Origin: Termitomyces sp. T153
Lineage: Eukaryota > Basidiomycota > Agaricomycetes > Agaricales > Lyophyllaceae
Direction: 5' to 3'
Length of the DNA stretch: 64,000 nt
Assembly: GCA_018296165.2 (NCBI GenBank)
Contig: JACKQL020000001.1
Location: 1,364,001-1,428,000 of the forward strand
Shown piece by piece: positions 32,605-48,063 of the stretch. Made by a program: the position numbers and the translations under genes. The stretch's first letter is position 1. Each line of letters opens with the position of its first letter. The notes below the pieces were generated by a model. The model did no database searches. It saw only the letters and a program-made list of their open reading frames with translations, and was not told the origin of the DNA.

Positions 32605-35600
32605 CTACAGTGTCTTGCCTTCCAGAACCTGAACCATGTCTCTTAAGGTGTCGTAGGCTTCGCAGTTCTGCAAGACAACCCCAAGAGACTCCCCGTCTCT
32701 CCCGAATGCATCCACGTCAAGGATCATTTGGATGCGGATGCGTTCCTCGTCTCTACAATCATCGTCCTTCCCCGCATTAGAACTTCCAAAAAGCGAAAAA
32801 GTTGTCTTTTTCCCCTTCTTGAGTCTGCGGAGAGATTCTTCTGTCTTCTTCATTGCGGCGAGGTAATATATGTATCTGCAAAAGAAATTGAACATCCAAA
32901 TACACAGATGGGCAACAGAGTGTACCTTTGCGCAACATTGTCAAATATTTCGGTAGAGTAGGGTTGAATATAATCTTTTTCCAAGGGAACTCCTACACCA
33001 TCTCCGACACCAACGCCAAAGAAAAGCTTCAAAGGGCGTAGGATAGATGCCACGAAATAGCTTGGTTCGGTAGGGGTACGCTTATTGGACATAGCCCTAA
33101 ATTGTGAGGGGATGGAGCGAACAGGTAACAGAGCGTCACAACAGCGTCTCGTTAGGATGCTGACAATCTCATTCGACAACGGAGCAATCAAGGAGGTCAG
33201 ATTGGAGAGAGAGGTATGAAGAGCCTCTATGAAAGAGTTAGTAACGTTTCAGCAAGAGGTCAATAATTGGCTGTTCAACCTTGGGCATTTGCACCACTGG
33301 CAGCTTCATCGTCAGACATTTCAGGAAGCATCATACTGATTTCTTCACGCCAAAGAGTTAATAGATGGGTTCGCAACGCTTTGATATCGACCATTAAGGC
33401 AACGTTTTGTCGTAAAGTGGCATCGTCAACTACCATAGTTTCCGCAGATGATTCGTGGGCCTGAACAGGGGTGGGAGCGCGGGTTTGTGAAGGGGAGGAA
33501 GGATTCTTTGCGGTAAGTATCCTCAGTTATTGAAGGAACTGGAACATGATACAGCACACTACCTTATCCGCTGTTGAGGGTTTTAAGGTAGCTTCGTGTT
33601 TTGATATATTCTGATCCAGCCATGTCTTATATCTACTCAAAATCTGAGAAGGTTGTCAGGTCATCGTGCCTAGGCCTTGTTCCTCGAGTAAACTGACCTG
33701 CAGTGTCAGTCGCCAGAACTTGTGACACAGATCTGCGATGAAAACTTCCGCACTCCAACAAGCAGTAATAGCAACCCATACTGCGTTCGCCTGAGATGTT
33801 GCGAAGGCCATTGTGTCTATCGAACACCCTTTCAGCCTACAGGATATTCATACCAAGTGAGGTACAATTGACCTTGAGATGTCATAGGATCGATCCGGGC
33901 AACGGAAAGTGATTCTTCGAGAGATCCAACGATCTCTTTCCATCGGATTTGGAAATAGACAGGTAATTGCCATCGCTGCTCAAAAGCAATATATATCGGA
34001 TGCGCTCGCATAGCTCTTATAGAATGTACTGAGGGGGCAAGATATTCCAAAGAACGGATGAATGCTTGAGAAAGCTCGTAATGCTAGAGAATTTTGAATA
34101 TCAGGTCATGTTACCATAGTAATCCTCAATACTTACTTTCCTAAACTCATTGGGTCGTCCGGATGCAAAGATAATTCCACCCAGTTCATCGATCATTGTC
34201 CTTCCTATCTCTTCCCATATTACATTTGCCATAATTTCGAATTCATGGGAAATATATTCCGTCGAGGGAGAAGGTGAACCAAGCTCCTTCTCAGCTCGAG
34301 ATGTAGACACTGATTTTATGGATACCATTTCCGCGATACTCATGATACGGCTGAGATCCCGCTCAACAAAACGTAAAACCTGATTGTACAATCTAGCCAG
34401 AGGTTCATCGTCGTCTTCCAGCAAGAAAAGAAATGGAGAAGTAGACATGGGCTGCATAGAAAACGAACTGTTTTGTCTCGTCGAGATAAGAGCAGTGAAA
34501 GGGGTATACGGAGTCCGCGGAGGCAACGGCACGCTTGAAGGAAAAGATGTGACCTTTGATACCGGAAACGGCGTATGAGGAACGATAGGAGAGTGAGGAG
34601 CAGATAGAGCCCCAGGGTATATGGTCTGGAACAATCAGCACACTGTTGAGGGAGAAGGCCATAGAACTTACCTTTTTTACGAAAGCCCGAACAACTTCTT
34701 TTCTCAAAACATCTTCGGCATCTCTCCAGAGGCCAAGTATATCGTATGTCCTCAGACATTCCATAACATCTGAGAGCAGTTTAGTCTTTTCCATTTCTGC
34801 AACCTTCCCATCCCCCTTGCCCTCCGTCAGAGCTATCAGCGCTGCGGCAAATACATGATCAAGATCGGAGGATATAGTCGAGTGTATTCTGTCAATTCTC
34901 TGGAAAAGCAGAAATAGGAATAAGCTAACGTGGGTAATAGAGAGGGAGGGAAGACCTCACAAACCCATTGTAACTGATCAACGAACTTGCAATTCTCTGC
35001 TCGAGCTTTTGAAGAGTGGTATGATAACTGCACATACTCTGCAGCTACACGACCAAGATGCTTTGCTCTGTTGCCGCGTGATCTGTTCAATGCATATTTA
35101 ACATGAAGTATAATAAAATAATGTGAAACCACCAGCCTCGACTCCATATTTTCGTCAGAAGTATCAAGGTGGGAGAGCGGAGACATTGTCTTAACGTCAG
35201 TGATTCCAGAGGACTCATTGTCCGGGGGTGTTATGAGAAGAAGGGTTTCAAGTCGCGTGACGGAATCAGAAAGCTTGAGGAGTAGATGTAGGAGGGCCTA
35301 AAACCGATGAGCCAAGTGAAAGATGGTGTACAGACAGATTCCAAGACCTTCTCCTCCCTTAAAACGGCTCTTTTCTCAAGTTTTTCTCGAATTGCATTCT
35401 GTATGGCCTGAAGCTCGGTTCTCGATTGCTGTTAGTTTATATATTTGAGAATCGAAGACGGAGCTGTAAGGTAAGTCCGAGGTTACACACAAGAATCTGT
35501 AACTTTAGGTCCGCAAGTGGTGATTGTATACGGACGAGCCTGTCGCCCTCATCCTTCAGGTCCGTGCTGAGGCTGATGAATGCTTCATAGTCGTCATTGA

Positions 35601-35883
35601 TGAGTTTGACCAGTTCCTCTTTTAATTGAGACAAGTACTCTCGTAACTCAGAGCGCAGCTCTGGAAGGGAATTATTTGATCGTGAGAGGAGGAACTCTTC
35701 GACCTTGAAATCCAGGTCAGCGAGGAAGGCGTTGTCGTGCGAGAGTGGAACGAAAGCAGGAAGGTCGTGGACGTCGAGGTCATTGTTTTGACCGGTCGAC
35801 TCACGGGTCGCAAGCTCATCAGCGAGTCGGTTGAGTTGATATGGATCGTCTCCAGGTAGCTGCCAGAGATTAGCGGGACTCAT
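32605..35883 (-). CDS. COG2: conserved oligomeric Golgi complex subunit 2
   Basis: The N-terminus carries the conserved COG2 block: LADLDFKVEEFLLSR, LPELRSELREYLSQLKEEL and VKLINDDYEAFISLSTDL (35560-35780). These helices form the COG lobe A core. The C-terminal exon (32605-32895) holds DEERIRIQMILDVDAFGRD and ends with a leucine-rich helix, matching the COG2 C-terminal domain. The middle is helical and cut by many short introns. COG tethers retrograde vesicles at the Golgi. Its start codon is only 82 bases from that of the divergent PRKRIP1 homologue, so both genes share a very small promoter. It converges on VPS8 with 95 bases between stops. Confidence 0.9.
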
Positions 35884-35965
35884 AACAAGTCCTTCAAGTT
35901 TCCCATCACATCATCGACTGAGGTGTTTGGCCAAAACGTCCTGACCAAACAAGAACTTGTTCAAG

Positions 35966-36663
35966 ATGTCAACCATTGCGTCCTCATCGACACCACCTCC
36001 AAATCGTCATGCCCTCACTGCTATCGAAAAACAGAGGGGACAGCTTGAAAAACTCCTCAAGGATCCCCACAAGCCTGCATATATCGCACCAGCTCCCAAA
36101 GAAAAAACCATCCGGCCCCCTCGAGAAATGATGAAGAATGTCCAAGGCTCTAGTGCAGGTGCAGGCAGTGGGGAGTTTCACGTTTACAAAGCAAGCAGAC
36201 GGAGAGAATATGAGCGACTTAAGCTTCTCGAAGACACTACGCAGAAGGTAAATCGTCACCTTGATGCAATAAGCATATTTCTGGACCACAACCATAGGAG
36301 ATTGCTGAGGCGGAATTCGAACGAAAGAGGCGTGAAGCTGAAGAGGCGGCAGAAGCTAAAACAGCCAAAAACCGCGCGAAGCGACAAAAGAAGAAAGACA
36401 GAGCAAAGGCGAAGGGGACAGGCACACAGGACGATAAAGAACCCTCCCAAGGACAAGACGCCCACGCGAGAGTTCCTATCAAGAAAAGAAGGCTTGTGAA
36501 CGGGAAAGAGATGATATTCCGTCAACCTGGCGAGGAAAGTGATGATAGTGAAGCCAACGTTCCGCCTGATATGTCACAGGAACCAGTTGAAGATACGATT
36601 ATCGCTGGTTCTGAAGCAGTACCGGTTGCGGAGCTCCCTAGGGTGACTTTCATCGAAGAATAA
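35966..36663 (+). CDS. PRKR-interacting protein 1 homologue (DUF1168)
   Basis: Two exons (35966-36247 and 36298-36663) join in phase 0 and give 215 residues. The N-terminal half has QLEKLLKDPHKP and the GAGSGEFHVYKASRRREYER block that defines the DUF1168/PRKRIP1 family. A highly charged helix follows (EFERKRREAEEAAEAK, then KNRAKRQKKKDRAK), and an acidic tail ends in RVTFIEE. The human protein is a spliceosome component seen in step-II complexes, where a long helix bridges U2 snRNP and the core. A similar role here is inferred from the family. Met 35966 is preferred over an in-frame Met three codons upstream. Confidence 0.88.
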
Positions 36664-37295
36664 TGCCTCTTCAACAGATATACATACGCTGTTCTCTGGT
36701 ATTAATACTTGGATTGACTTGTCGCTTATTACAGGGCTCGCATATCACTCCTGGTGCTAGATTTCGGTGGCCTTTCACCCATCTAGTCATAACTTGCTAC
36801 TTACTGTCGTACAAATTTTTGTCACGCCCTTAGACTGAATGTCTCCTCGCCTTTGGTTCCCACTAAGATTCCGGGATTACAATAGGGATATTTTCTCATA
36901 CCTCGTCAGATAATTCTGCACAGTTTATCATATTTGATGACGTCCGGAACAGTGTCGTCGCAGCACATTGCAAATACCCGAAATATGCCAACCATGGCCC
37001 TTAAGTCTTTCTGTCGTGACATTAGTTCTCTGTGTAGAGTGGAGACATAACTCGATGTAATTCATGAGGCTTGAAAGTTTAATGCATATAACCACAGTGG
37101 TCGGTATTGCTCGGAGTCGAGCTCTCCGGATATGATTCCACACTCCATGACCATTCCTTCAGCATTTAAATTTACAGAAACATTCTAGAAGAAAATACTT
37201 ATTCAGTCTCAGAAGTAAAGTTAGTGACAAGTAGACATCGTCAACTTCGCAAGAAGCACCTAGCTAGCTAGATACTACGAACACAAAACCTAGCC
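36664..37295. other. intergenic region between convergent genes, nothing recognised
   Basis: About 630 bases separate the PRKRIP1 homologue and the MCM4 stop codon. It is AT-rich with stops in all frames. No tRNA, repeat or conserved protein was seen; it probably holds both 3' UTRs. Confidence 0.6.
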
Positions 37296-40580
<3,285 letters not shown>

Positions 40581-40621
40581 GTTGGGACAATGTGAGTTGT
40601 GGTAGAAATCAAGAAGTTCAA

Positions 40622-40640
40622 ACGCGTCGCGTCGCGTCAA
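40622..40640 (-). promoter_or_regulatory. MCB-like (ACGCGT) repeat in the MCM4 promoter
   Basis: The stretch ACGCGTCGCGTCGCGTCAA contains one perfect ACGCGT and two further overlapping CGCGTC units, about 40 bases before the MCM4 start. In yeasts ACGCGT is bound by MBF (Mbp1/Swi6 or Res/Cdc10), which drives G1/S genes including MCM genes. The repeat is seen; the binding factor is inferred. Confidence 0.6.
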
Positions 40641-40767
40641 TTTCTTGCTTTAGGGCTGGTCAATACGGTGAGAAGGCCACAAATTTTGATCGTCTGCTTT
40701 CTGTCGTTCACTCTGTATTCTCAAGTTAAATCTTTCATGTTGTCAAGGACCCTTGTCGCGTGAAAGG

Positions 40768-42122
40768 ATGACCGAGCCAAGAGATATTAGCTCTGATGAT
40801 GTCCAGGTTTTGTCCGATCTGGGTGAACTCCTGATCGCCACCATCCTTGCAGACGAACCAATAGCAGCTATAAAAACAATAATTGAAAAAGGCGCACCTC
40901 TCTGGTATCAAGATGCTGTCGAAGGGATGTCAGCATTGCATGCTGCTGCTTACATGCAAAATACGGAGTTGGTGAAGATACTCATAGATCATGGTGCCGT
41001 TTGGAATGCAGGTATATCGAATCTCCGGAACTGGACAGTAAAAACGATTTCTGAATAGCTTTCATGAAATAGTGGACAACCTTCAGCATACTGCAGGAGA
41101 TATTTCTCTATCATCGAATGACGTAGCTTCTTATACCATCATCCGTGATGCTGGGATACGTTCAGGTAAATATTCCGTTAGTCGCTCTTCTCCAAGTCGT
41201 GCTGAATTTGTCACCGTAAGAACTTCTGCTCTCACTTCTCTCCAAGTCATCATTAGACACCCCTTCTACACTCCTTCTCAAGGGAACCGACTCGTCTCCC
41301 ACCGGATCTACCGACGCATTCCTTTCGTCTAAATTGACATATGTCAAGGACGAAAAGGGTCAGGACATTTGCCTCTTGAGAGTTGGTGATGAGGAGGTCG
41401 GTGTCATGATGGGCTGGGAGTATAATATCATGGAAAGGACTGTACAAGCATTATGCAGAGACCACCCTAACGCCCAGAAGCTCAAAATTCTCAATGTCGG
41501 GTTTGGATTGGGAATCGTGAGTATTTCATCCTGTGGTCATCCTCTCCCGACTAACAGTGAAGGATTTTAGATCGACAATCTTTTTCAGTCTCTTCCCTCA
41601 CAGCCGTCTCAACACGTGATTATTGAACCTCACCCAGATGTCCTCCGATTCATGAAGGAACGAGGTTGGTATGACAAACCCGGTGTTACAATCCTCGAAG
41701 GGAAATGGCAAGACTATCTTGACAGTGACTCTATTCTTGGTGTCGGAGGTTTCGATGTTGTCTACACCGATACATTCTCCGAGGACTACAATGACTTACA
41801 TCAATTCTTTGAGTACCTCCCTAATCTTTTGGCTGATTCCGATTCTCGTTTCAGCTTCTTCAATGGTCTTGGGGCAACAAGTGAGTTTTTCCTTCTCCAT
41901 GATGATATCTGTCTCAATTCTACACGAACAGATGCTCTGTTTTATGATGTTTATACCCACATAGCTGACATTCACCTCTCTCAGGTGGGAATTAATGTTG
42001 AGTGGTCTGATATCGACGTGTCTGTTGATGCCAGCAGGGAGACTCGGTGGGGTGATAGTCGAAATTATTTCAGTCTTCCTTTGTACCGCATGCCAACTGG
42101 AAAACTTGCATTGATTAATTGA
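40768..42122 (+). CDS. RMT2: protein arginine N5-methyltransferase RMT2 (ankyrin plus methyltransferase)
   Basis: RMT2 methylates the delta nitrogen of arginine, with ribosomal protein Rpl12 as the known yeast substrate. The N-terminal part has an ankyrin-like repeat (MSALHAAAYMQNTELVKIL). The methyltransferase domain begins near GVMMGWEYNIMERTVQALC; its SAM site is ILNVGFGLGI, then after an intron HVIIEPHPDVLRFM and FDVVYTDTFSEDY. The C-terminus ends LPLYRMPTGKLALIN. About five exons, with introns near 41012, 41167, 41519 and 41880. The Met at 40768 is the first ATG in frame and follows the shared 187-base MCM4/RMT2 promoter. RMT2 is restricted to fungi and plants, consistent with the host. 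Confidence 0.9.
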
Positions 42123-42267
42123 TTCAAAAAATCTTCCGAAATATTTTGTTGGTCTCTTGAGCCAACCCCCGGAGTCGCATTAGGTTTGAGTGCGCCACGT
42201 GAACTTGCCACCCTTGCCCGCGGCCAGATTAGGTATTATGTAATCGGATTAATACCCTACCAAAACC

Positions 42268-43039
42268 ATGACAATCCACAGTTTATATATCTATGATAGG
42301 CATGTTATTGAGTTGTTTCACATCAAGACGACTTCTTGATAGCGCATGATATACAGGCATTGTACTTGCATCTATTATCAGGATTGGCATCGAACTCGGC
42401 GTCCCAAGCCTGCAACCGAGGGAGGTATCTTGCCTGCCGTTTCCCAAACCGTAGCACCTCCAGCATCCACAGGAATATCATCTAGCAATACACCTGGATT
42501 GACGAGCCCCCGAGATACCCTTTTGTCGGGAACAGGCATGGTTGTTGCTGTCAACGATCTGTCCTCAGAATTGCCCGTGACACCTCTCTTGCAAACTCCA
42601 GCACCATCCACAGCGTTGACCAGCACCGGTTTAGCCTTTGACGAAGAAGCGAAATTGGTGTATGGTGTGATATTATCGTTGCGTAACATGATCAAAAAAC
42701 TCTCAGGAAGGTACGAGGCACTTGATGAATGGAATTGGACAAGACACTGGATGAGGCTCCATACTTTTCTTCAGAGATGAACAGTTTGGAAATCTTAGGA
42801 CGTCTTCCTACAAACTCCACCTCTACGAAACAATCTCAGGCTACAAGTTTGTGATGCTTAGTGACCCCAACACCGAATCCCTTCGTTTCATCCTACGACA
42901 AATATATATTGGACCTTTCCTCGAATATGTCGTTCACAATCCTTTAGTCAAGATGGACTCCCGAACTTTTGGAGTGGACAATGAGTATTTTCGTGCGAGT
43001 ATTGATAAACTGGTGCGAGGATTAGCTGTTTTCTCTTAG
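42268..43039 (+). CDS. BET5: TRAPP complex subunit BET5 (TRAPPC1)
   Basis: Exons 42268-42299, 42357-42710 and 42775-43039 sum to 651 bases, 216 residues. The first 11 codons (MTIHSLYIYDR) join HCTCIYYQDWHR, the canonical TRAPPC1 start, through an intron with GC at its 5' end (42300-42356). The longin-type core follows: EEAKLVYGVILSLRNMIKKLSGR, YKLHLYETISGYKFVMLSD and IGPFLEYVVHNPL, ending in VDNEYFRASIDKLVRGL. A basidiomycete-type Pro/Ser/Thr-rich loop is inserted after the first strand. BET5 is a core TRAPP subunit acting as Rab1/Ypt1 exchange factor in ER-Golgi and Golgi traffic. It lies 145 bases downstream of RMT2, with a CACGTG at 42196. Confidence 0.93.
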
Positions 43040-43143
43040 TTTATCCGTGATTCCAACATCTACCACATGTGATGACAAGATTAATCTAGCCTAAGTATAC
43101 AAGTCATCTAAATCGAACACATGTAAGTATACATCTCCAAACA

Positions 43144-46100
43144 TTAAGGTGGAGTCGATGATGATGTGAGAGTGTCTGATTGTACACCTTGCTGCCTTTC
43201 GAATTGCTTCCTGAGTACATTCATGAGCGATGTCTTCATTTCGCGTTCAGGGGCGGTCTCGCCATTTTCTTCTCTGTCTCCAGCAACGGCCTCATCGAGT
43301 GCTAGCTTAGTTTCTCCAAGCCTAAGCATGTCTTCCTCGATCGTCCCTTGAGAAATGAGTTTGACCACATCGACATCCCGCTTTTGACCGATTCGATATG
43401 CGCGATCTTGTGCTTGTCTATCGTTGTGTGGGTTGAAGTCCTGATCAAACCTATGCAAAGTGACATGGATTATGGCAACTGGTATCCGAAAGATGGCCAG
43501 AAACGCACATAATCACTACTGAGGCGGCGGTAAGGTTGATGCCCATTCCTCCGGCCTTCGTCGATAAGAGAAAGACAGGGATTGATTCATCCTCTGTAAA
43601 CTCATCCACCAAGGTTTGACGTACGTCTACCGGGGTACTGCCAGTCAAAACCGAATAATTGATAGAATTGTGCTTGAAGATGGCCTGAAGTATATCTAGA
43701 ATCTGGGTGAACTATTTGCCAAGCAAGTCAGAATCATCCACAATTTTGAACGGTTAGTGTAGTAACAAACCTGGGAGAAAACGAGGACCTTTCGGCCTTC
43801 TTTACTATATTTATCAAGTAACTTCAAGAGAACCTGGACTTTTCCCGCGTCCAGGTAACACTTCTCATCCTGCAGATACTTGCGTGTGGACTGACGATCG
43901 ATTGTTGAGATTAACACGCCCAAAAGATACTACGTGACGAACTTTGTAGGTAGCACAAAAGACCTGTAATTCTGCATCGGTCATGACCGACATATCCTCT
44001 TTAACCAGGTCAAAGAGTGCTCCGCGCTTTTTGAAATCTGGTTCCTTGAGTAGTTGTTTCGCGATCCCAGACAGGATGGTGTCCGTAAAAAGCGTTCGGA
44101 AGAGCATTGGGTGTGATGCTGCTTTACGCAAGTCCATAAGAACATTGGAACTATTCTCAATATATTTTTTATCTTTTGCTCGCCCATTTGGCCGCGCCTT
44201 CTTCTTCAAAGGCTTTGAACCCTTGGATAGAGGGACCTCAGATCCGTCCTCGGAGCTAGGATCATCAAGAATGGTCTTCCTAGACCGTTGAAGCGCATCC
44301 TGATAGATAGACTGTTGTAGCTCTGTCATGACACACCATTCAATGCGCTCTGTCTTGTTTGGAAGGTCTTTTAGTACCTGGAAGACAAGATTCAGCTGGT
44401 AAAATGCAAAAAGCGCACTTGTATTACCTGATCCTTCCGTCGACGGAGAACGAAAGGAGTCATCATCTTCTTTGCCCTTGACACACGTTCTTGTGCAAGT
44501 AAGGTGACCTTTGAGTCCCCCTTGGTTTTGAATATCGTACGCAGAGAATCAAATGATCCGGCGAAATGGTTAGGTAAAATGAAGTTCATCAACGACTCCA
44601 TTCTGTCATAAGCATGGAGACTATCAGGGAACTTCTATGAGACATACCACAAGCTCCTGCAGATTGTTTTGCAACGGCGTTCCTGTCAATAATAGTCGCC
44701 ACTTGGATCCAAACTTGAGTAGAGTCTGGTATCGCTGGGATTGGAAGTTCTTCAGAACATGACCTTCATCATATACACAGGACTGTGAAGCACTTCTTGG
44801 TTAGTCTGTTATTTTAGCAATGACATACTACTCACGTCCCAATCAATCCTTCGAAAAAACTTTCGATCTCGTTCGTCACCTTGTGCTAGGTTATACGTTG
44901 TGATAAGAACCTCCCAACCGTCATCACTAGCAGTCTTGCATAGTTGTGTGTCATACAAGGTTTGTCTAAGCTCAGCTCGCTCTTCTTTTCCAGCATAATA
45001 TGTCTGAACAGCTATTGAAGGAGCAAAACGAGCAAATTCGCGGCACCAGTTCTCTAGGGTTGAAGACCTAAGACTACTGTTAACGAGGGCGCAAATACTC
45101 AGAGGATGGCTTACGGTACAACGACTAGATGCGGTCCTTTGTTCCCCTTTTCTTTGAGATGAGCAAAGAAGCTGATAACCTGAATAGTTTTCCCGAGACC
45201 TGAAAATACTACCGTAGGCGCCAAGATCTAGACAAGCCTTGCAAAGCACATACCCATTTCATCAGCTAGTATACAGCTGAGCTTGCGCTGATATAAAAGA
45301 TTAAGCCAGTTAACGCCAAGCAATTGATATTCTTTCAATTGCACAGTATCTGATACCAGAGAGGGTTGTGTGGCCACATAATCACTAGATTTATGACTTT
45401 TGAGGGAGCCGAGGTTCACAAGACTCAAAGCCCCATCAGTTTGGTCAATCGATATAGAACCATCGTTGCCCTCCTTCGCCTTCCATGACGCGATTATAGC
45501 CCGGAGCTGGGCGCCAATGCGTTCACAATCTTGAAGAATGTCATCGACGACACTGTATTCTTGGAAGATGTTTTGACAGTCTTCAAACATTCGAGAGCTA
45601 ATTCCAGCAGGGCCTGCTTTCTTTTTCCCTTGGCATAACTTAGTGTTCAAGTCGTCAATCGACTCAAACGGACGTAACTCGATGATAGCTTGGGCCTGCT
45701 GAAGCGTACAACCTGCCTATAACTGAGGGACGCGAACATGACGCGATGTTGTTGGACATACCTGATAGCTCCTGTAGTCCATCTGCACTGGACGTGTTGA
45801 AATATTCTAATGCGCGCATATCATTGCTGGGATCGGCACGCCCCTGACTGCCTTGCCGCTCGTCATCATCACTTTCCACGAAATCTTCATCTTCATCTGA
45901 ATCCACCACCATCTTCTGTATCCGTTTTCTACGTGGAACAACCATAGGTGTTTCGGGGGAAGTGGGCGTAGCCACTGTCAGATCAATCACACGTTGTAGT
46001 GGTGTTGAAATACTTGGAGGCTTTATGTCCAAGTTTGTGCGGTTGGCGTAGATAAGGGACTTCTTGCCCTTCTCCTTTACAGCTTCCCTTTTCGCTCGCG

Positions 46101-47094
46101 TAGCCTCATCTATCTCTTTAACTCGTCCAACAGCATCTTTGTTCGCTTCAGTGTCTGCACTTGTTGGTGGTGGGACCCATGCGGGGTCAGATAACAGCTC
46201 AGTAGCTTTCTTGACGTCGCCTCCAGTAGAATTCCACGCGGCTTCTACGCGGTGAGGCGATTCCATGGGCATGGTAAGTCTGAATCTTATGAATTTGGTA
46301 TCGGATGTTGGATCTAGATTGGAAGAGGCGTCGGGTGATGGTGACCGACCTCTCTTGATGCGTGGCCTCGATGGGCCTGCACGTATGTTGGCAACGTCCG
46401 GTAAAGAATCGTCAGAGGTGGTAGAGTTGCTCTCGATGTCATTATTCATCACTCGACGTCTCTGGCCGGGTCGCTGAATCTCAGGTGAAGGTGGTGACGT
46501 CAGGACATCAGACGCGTCGAGAGCAGGACCTAGATTCAACCGCTTGCGAGGAGGACTGTCATCCTGTACTACCCCAACCTGACCCTCATCTCCACTCCGG
46601 GGGCGCCTCAAAGACGCGTGAAAATGGCTTCCGGTCGAAAGAAATCCACTGGGCGCAGTCAATGGGTCGGAGACCATGGAACGACGTTGGGTCAAAGAAT
46701 TTGACATATTGGAAAAGTTTGGACCAGGTGCCACGTCACGGCTATAATGGCTACTGTATGGACGATATGTAGGGTTGTTTCCATCAACGGAGAGTGGGCT
46801 TGAGCTTGGAACAAGGATGGTGCCATTTGACGAGGGTGTGGTTGCAAAGTATCTCGAAGGAACGGTAGCATCTCGAGATTGCGCAGGCGGCGAAAAAGCT
46901 AGCGCTGAGCCTCCTGTTGCCGATGAAGGACCTCCAATCGATTTTTGCGAAGCAGACAGCTGTTGACGATTAAGTCTAAGCTGCTCAAGAGCAGTTTTCT
47001 GGTGATTATGCCAAACAACTAAGAAATCACATCCCATTCGTGCTCAGAGACGACTGACCTTGTTGTTGGCAATGGCCTCAGCACCAGGATACAT
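43144..47094 (-). CDS. FUN30: SNF2-family chromatin remodeller, Fun30/SMARCAD1 type
   Basis: The N-terminus (Met 47094, joined by an intron to [14 protein letters not shown]) is Ser/Pro-rich, with a CUE/UBA-like helix set ([21 protein letters not shown]) near 46200-46260. The SNF2 ATPase domain starts at [15 protein letters not shown]. Walker A DEMGLGKT is split by a 54-base intron (45200-45253). Motif II is DEGH (44759-44770), and motif III reads [12 protein letters not shown]. The helicase C-domain includes [18 protein letters not shown] and [11 protein letters not shown] (about 43380-43430). DEGH together with the CUE-like segment points to the Fun30/SMARCAD1 subfamily, which acts in heterochromatin maintenance and DNA end resection. 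Around a dozen introns. It converges on BET5. Confidence 0.88.
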
Positions 47095-48063
47095 CTAAAG
47101 CGATGAGATATTGTGTTCCAGAGGGAGGTATATCAGGTATCCACAACTTGAGTGACGGGCAATGTTCAAAAACCCGCACGGACAAGGGGTCACAGCAGTA
47201 ACGTTGGATTTGACTTCGTCGGAGAGTCAAAAAGCGATGTGTAGAACAAGAAAAAAAAAGAGTTCCTTCGACGCAGGATAAATCATGGACAGAAGATAGA
47301 GATCTACTCTCAAGGATGTGCATTATGCATTATGAATAACAGCAAATGCCATTGCACAACGTATCATCTAACATTAGTTACAGGTGAAGGAATCATAAAT
47401 AATCGATGGATGGTACAGGGCTTTCGGTAAGTCTGGCGTTGGGTAGCCTACGATTATAACAAGGCCGCATGACGATAATGTAACAAAAATGGACAAAGAC
47501 AAATGCCAACGGTCACAAGAGGACAGCTGGTAACACTGCATGCCTCAGCAAGTTATTTAAGATAATCAAAAACAGCCTTTTGTTAGGGCAATAAAAAACA
47601 CAACAGTGGCACAAACCATTCGTATTATGAGCCAACAGCCCCAACAACTGCATAAGCATGGCCGATAGATAGCCACTGACCTGAGAGTCAGAAATGAACA
47701 CACTTAAAAATGAAGTGACTGATCGAAATCTCTTCAATGGAGGACCAAAGTCGGAGTCAATACAGAAGAGAGGACAAGGTAGCGATAGTGTGGGAACAAC
47801 CGAAGGAGAAATACAGCCCCGATTTTGTGGTGTGGAAAAGCCTAAAACTGTTGGTGGTCGAGCCATAAGAAGGCAGAAACCGACAACAGAGTACAGCCTC
47901 AATGAAGGGAACGAGCCGTCATGAGATCAGAAGCCAAAGCAAGGGGGGAGTAGCGAGAGGAGAATCTTTCAGATCGATGATGAGAGTTTCGAGTGAGAGT
48001 GGTGGTCACACTCACAGCCATGTTCTGTGACAACTGGCAACTGCTCTAGGACACGTGCTGAAC
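47095..48063. other. long divergent intergenic region
   Basis: Nearly 1 kb lies between the Fun30-type start (minus) and the carrier-like gene (plus). A minus-strand open frame of 129 codons (47513-47902) has a hydrophobic start but no family features, and an overlapping plus-strand frame is equally featureless. A CACGTG lies at 48052-48057, directly before the carrier-like ATG. Probably promoters and long 5' leaders. Confidence 0.5.

Noticed and set aside
47513..47902. 129-codon minus-strand open frame with a hydrophobic start
   Set aside because: No family feature, no matching exons, low complexity of no clear type, and it lies in a divergent promoter region. Treated as chance.
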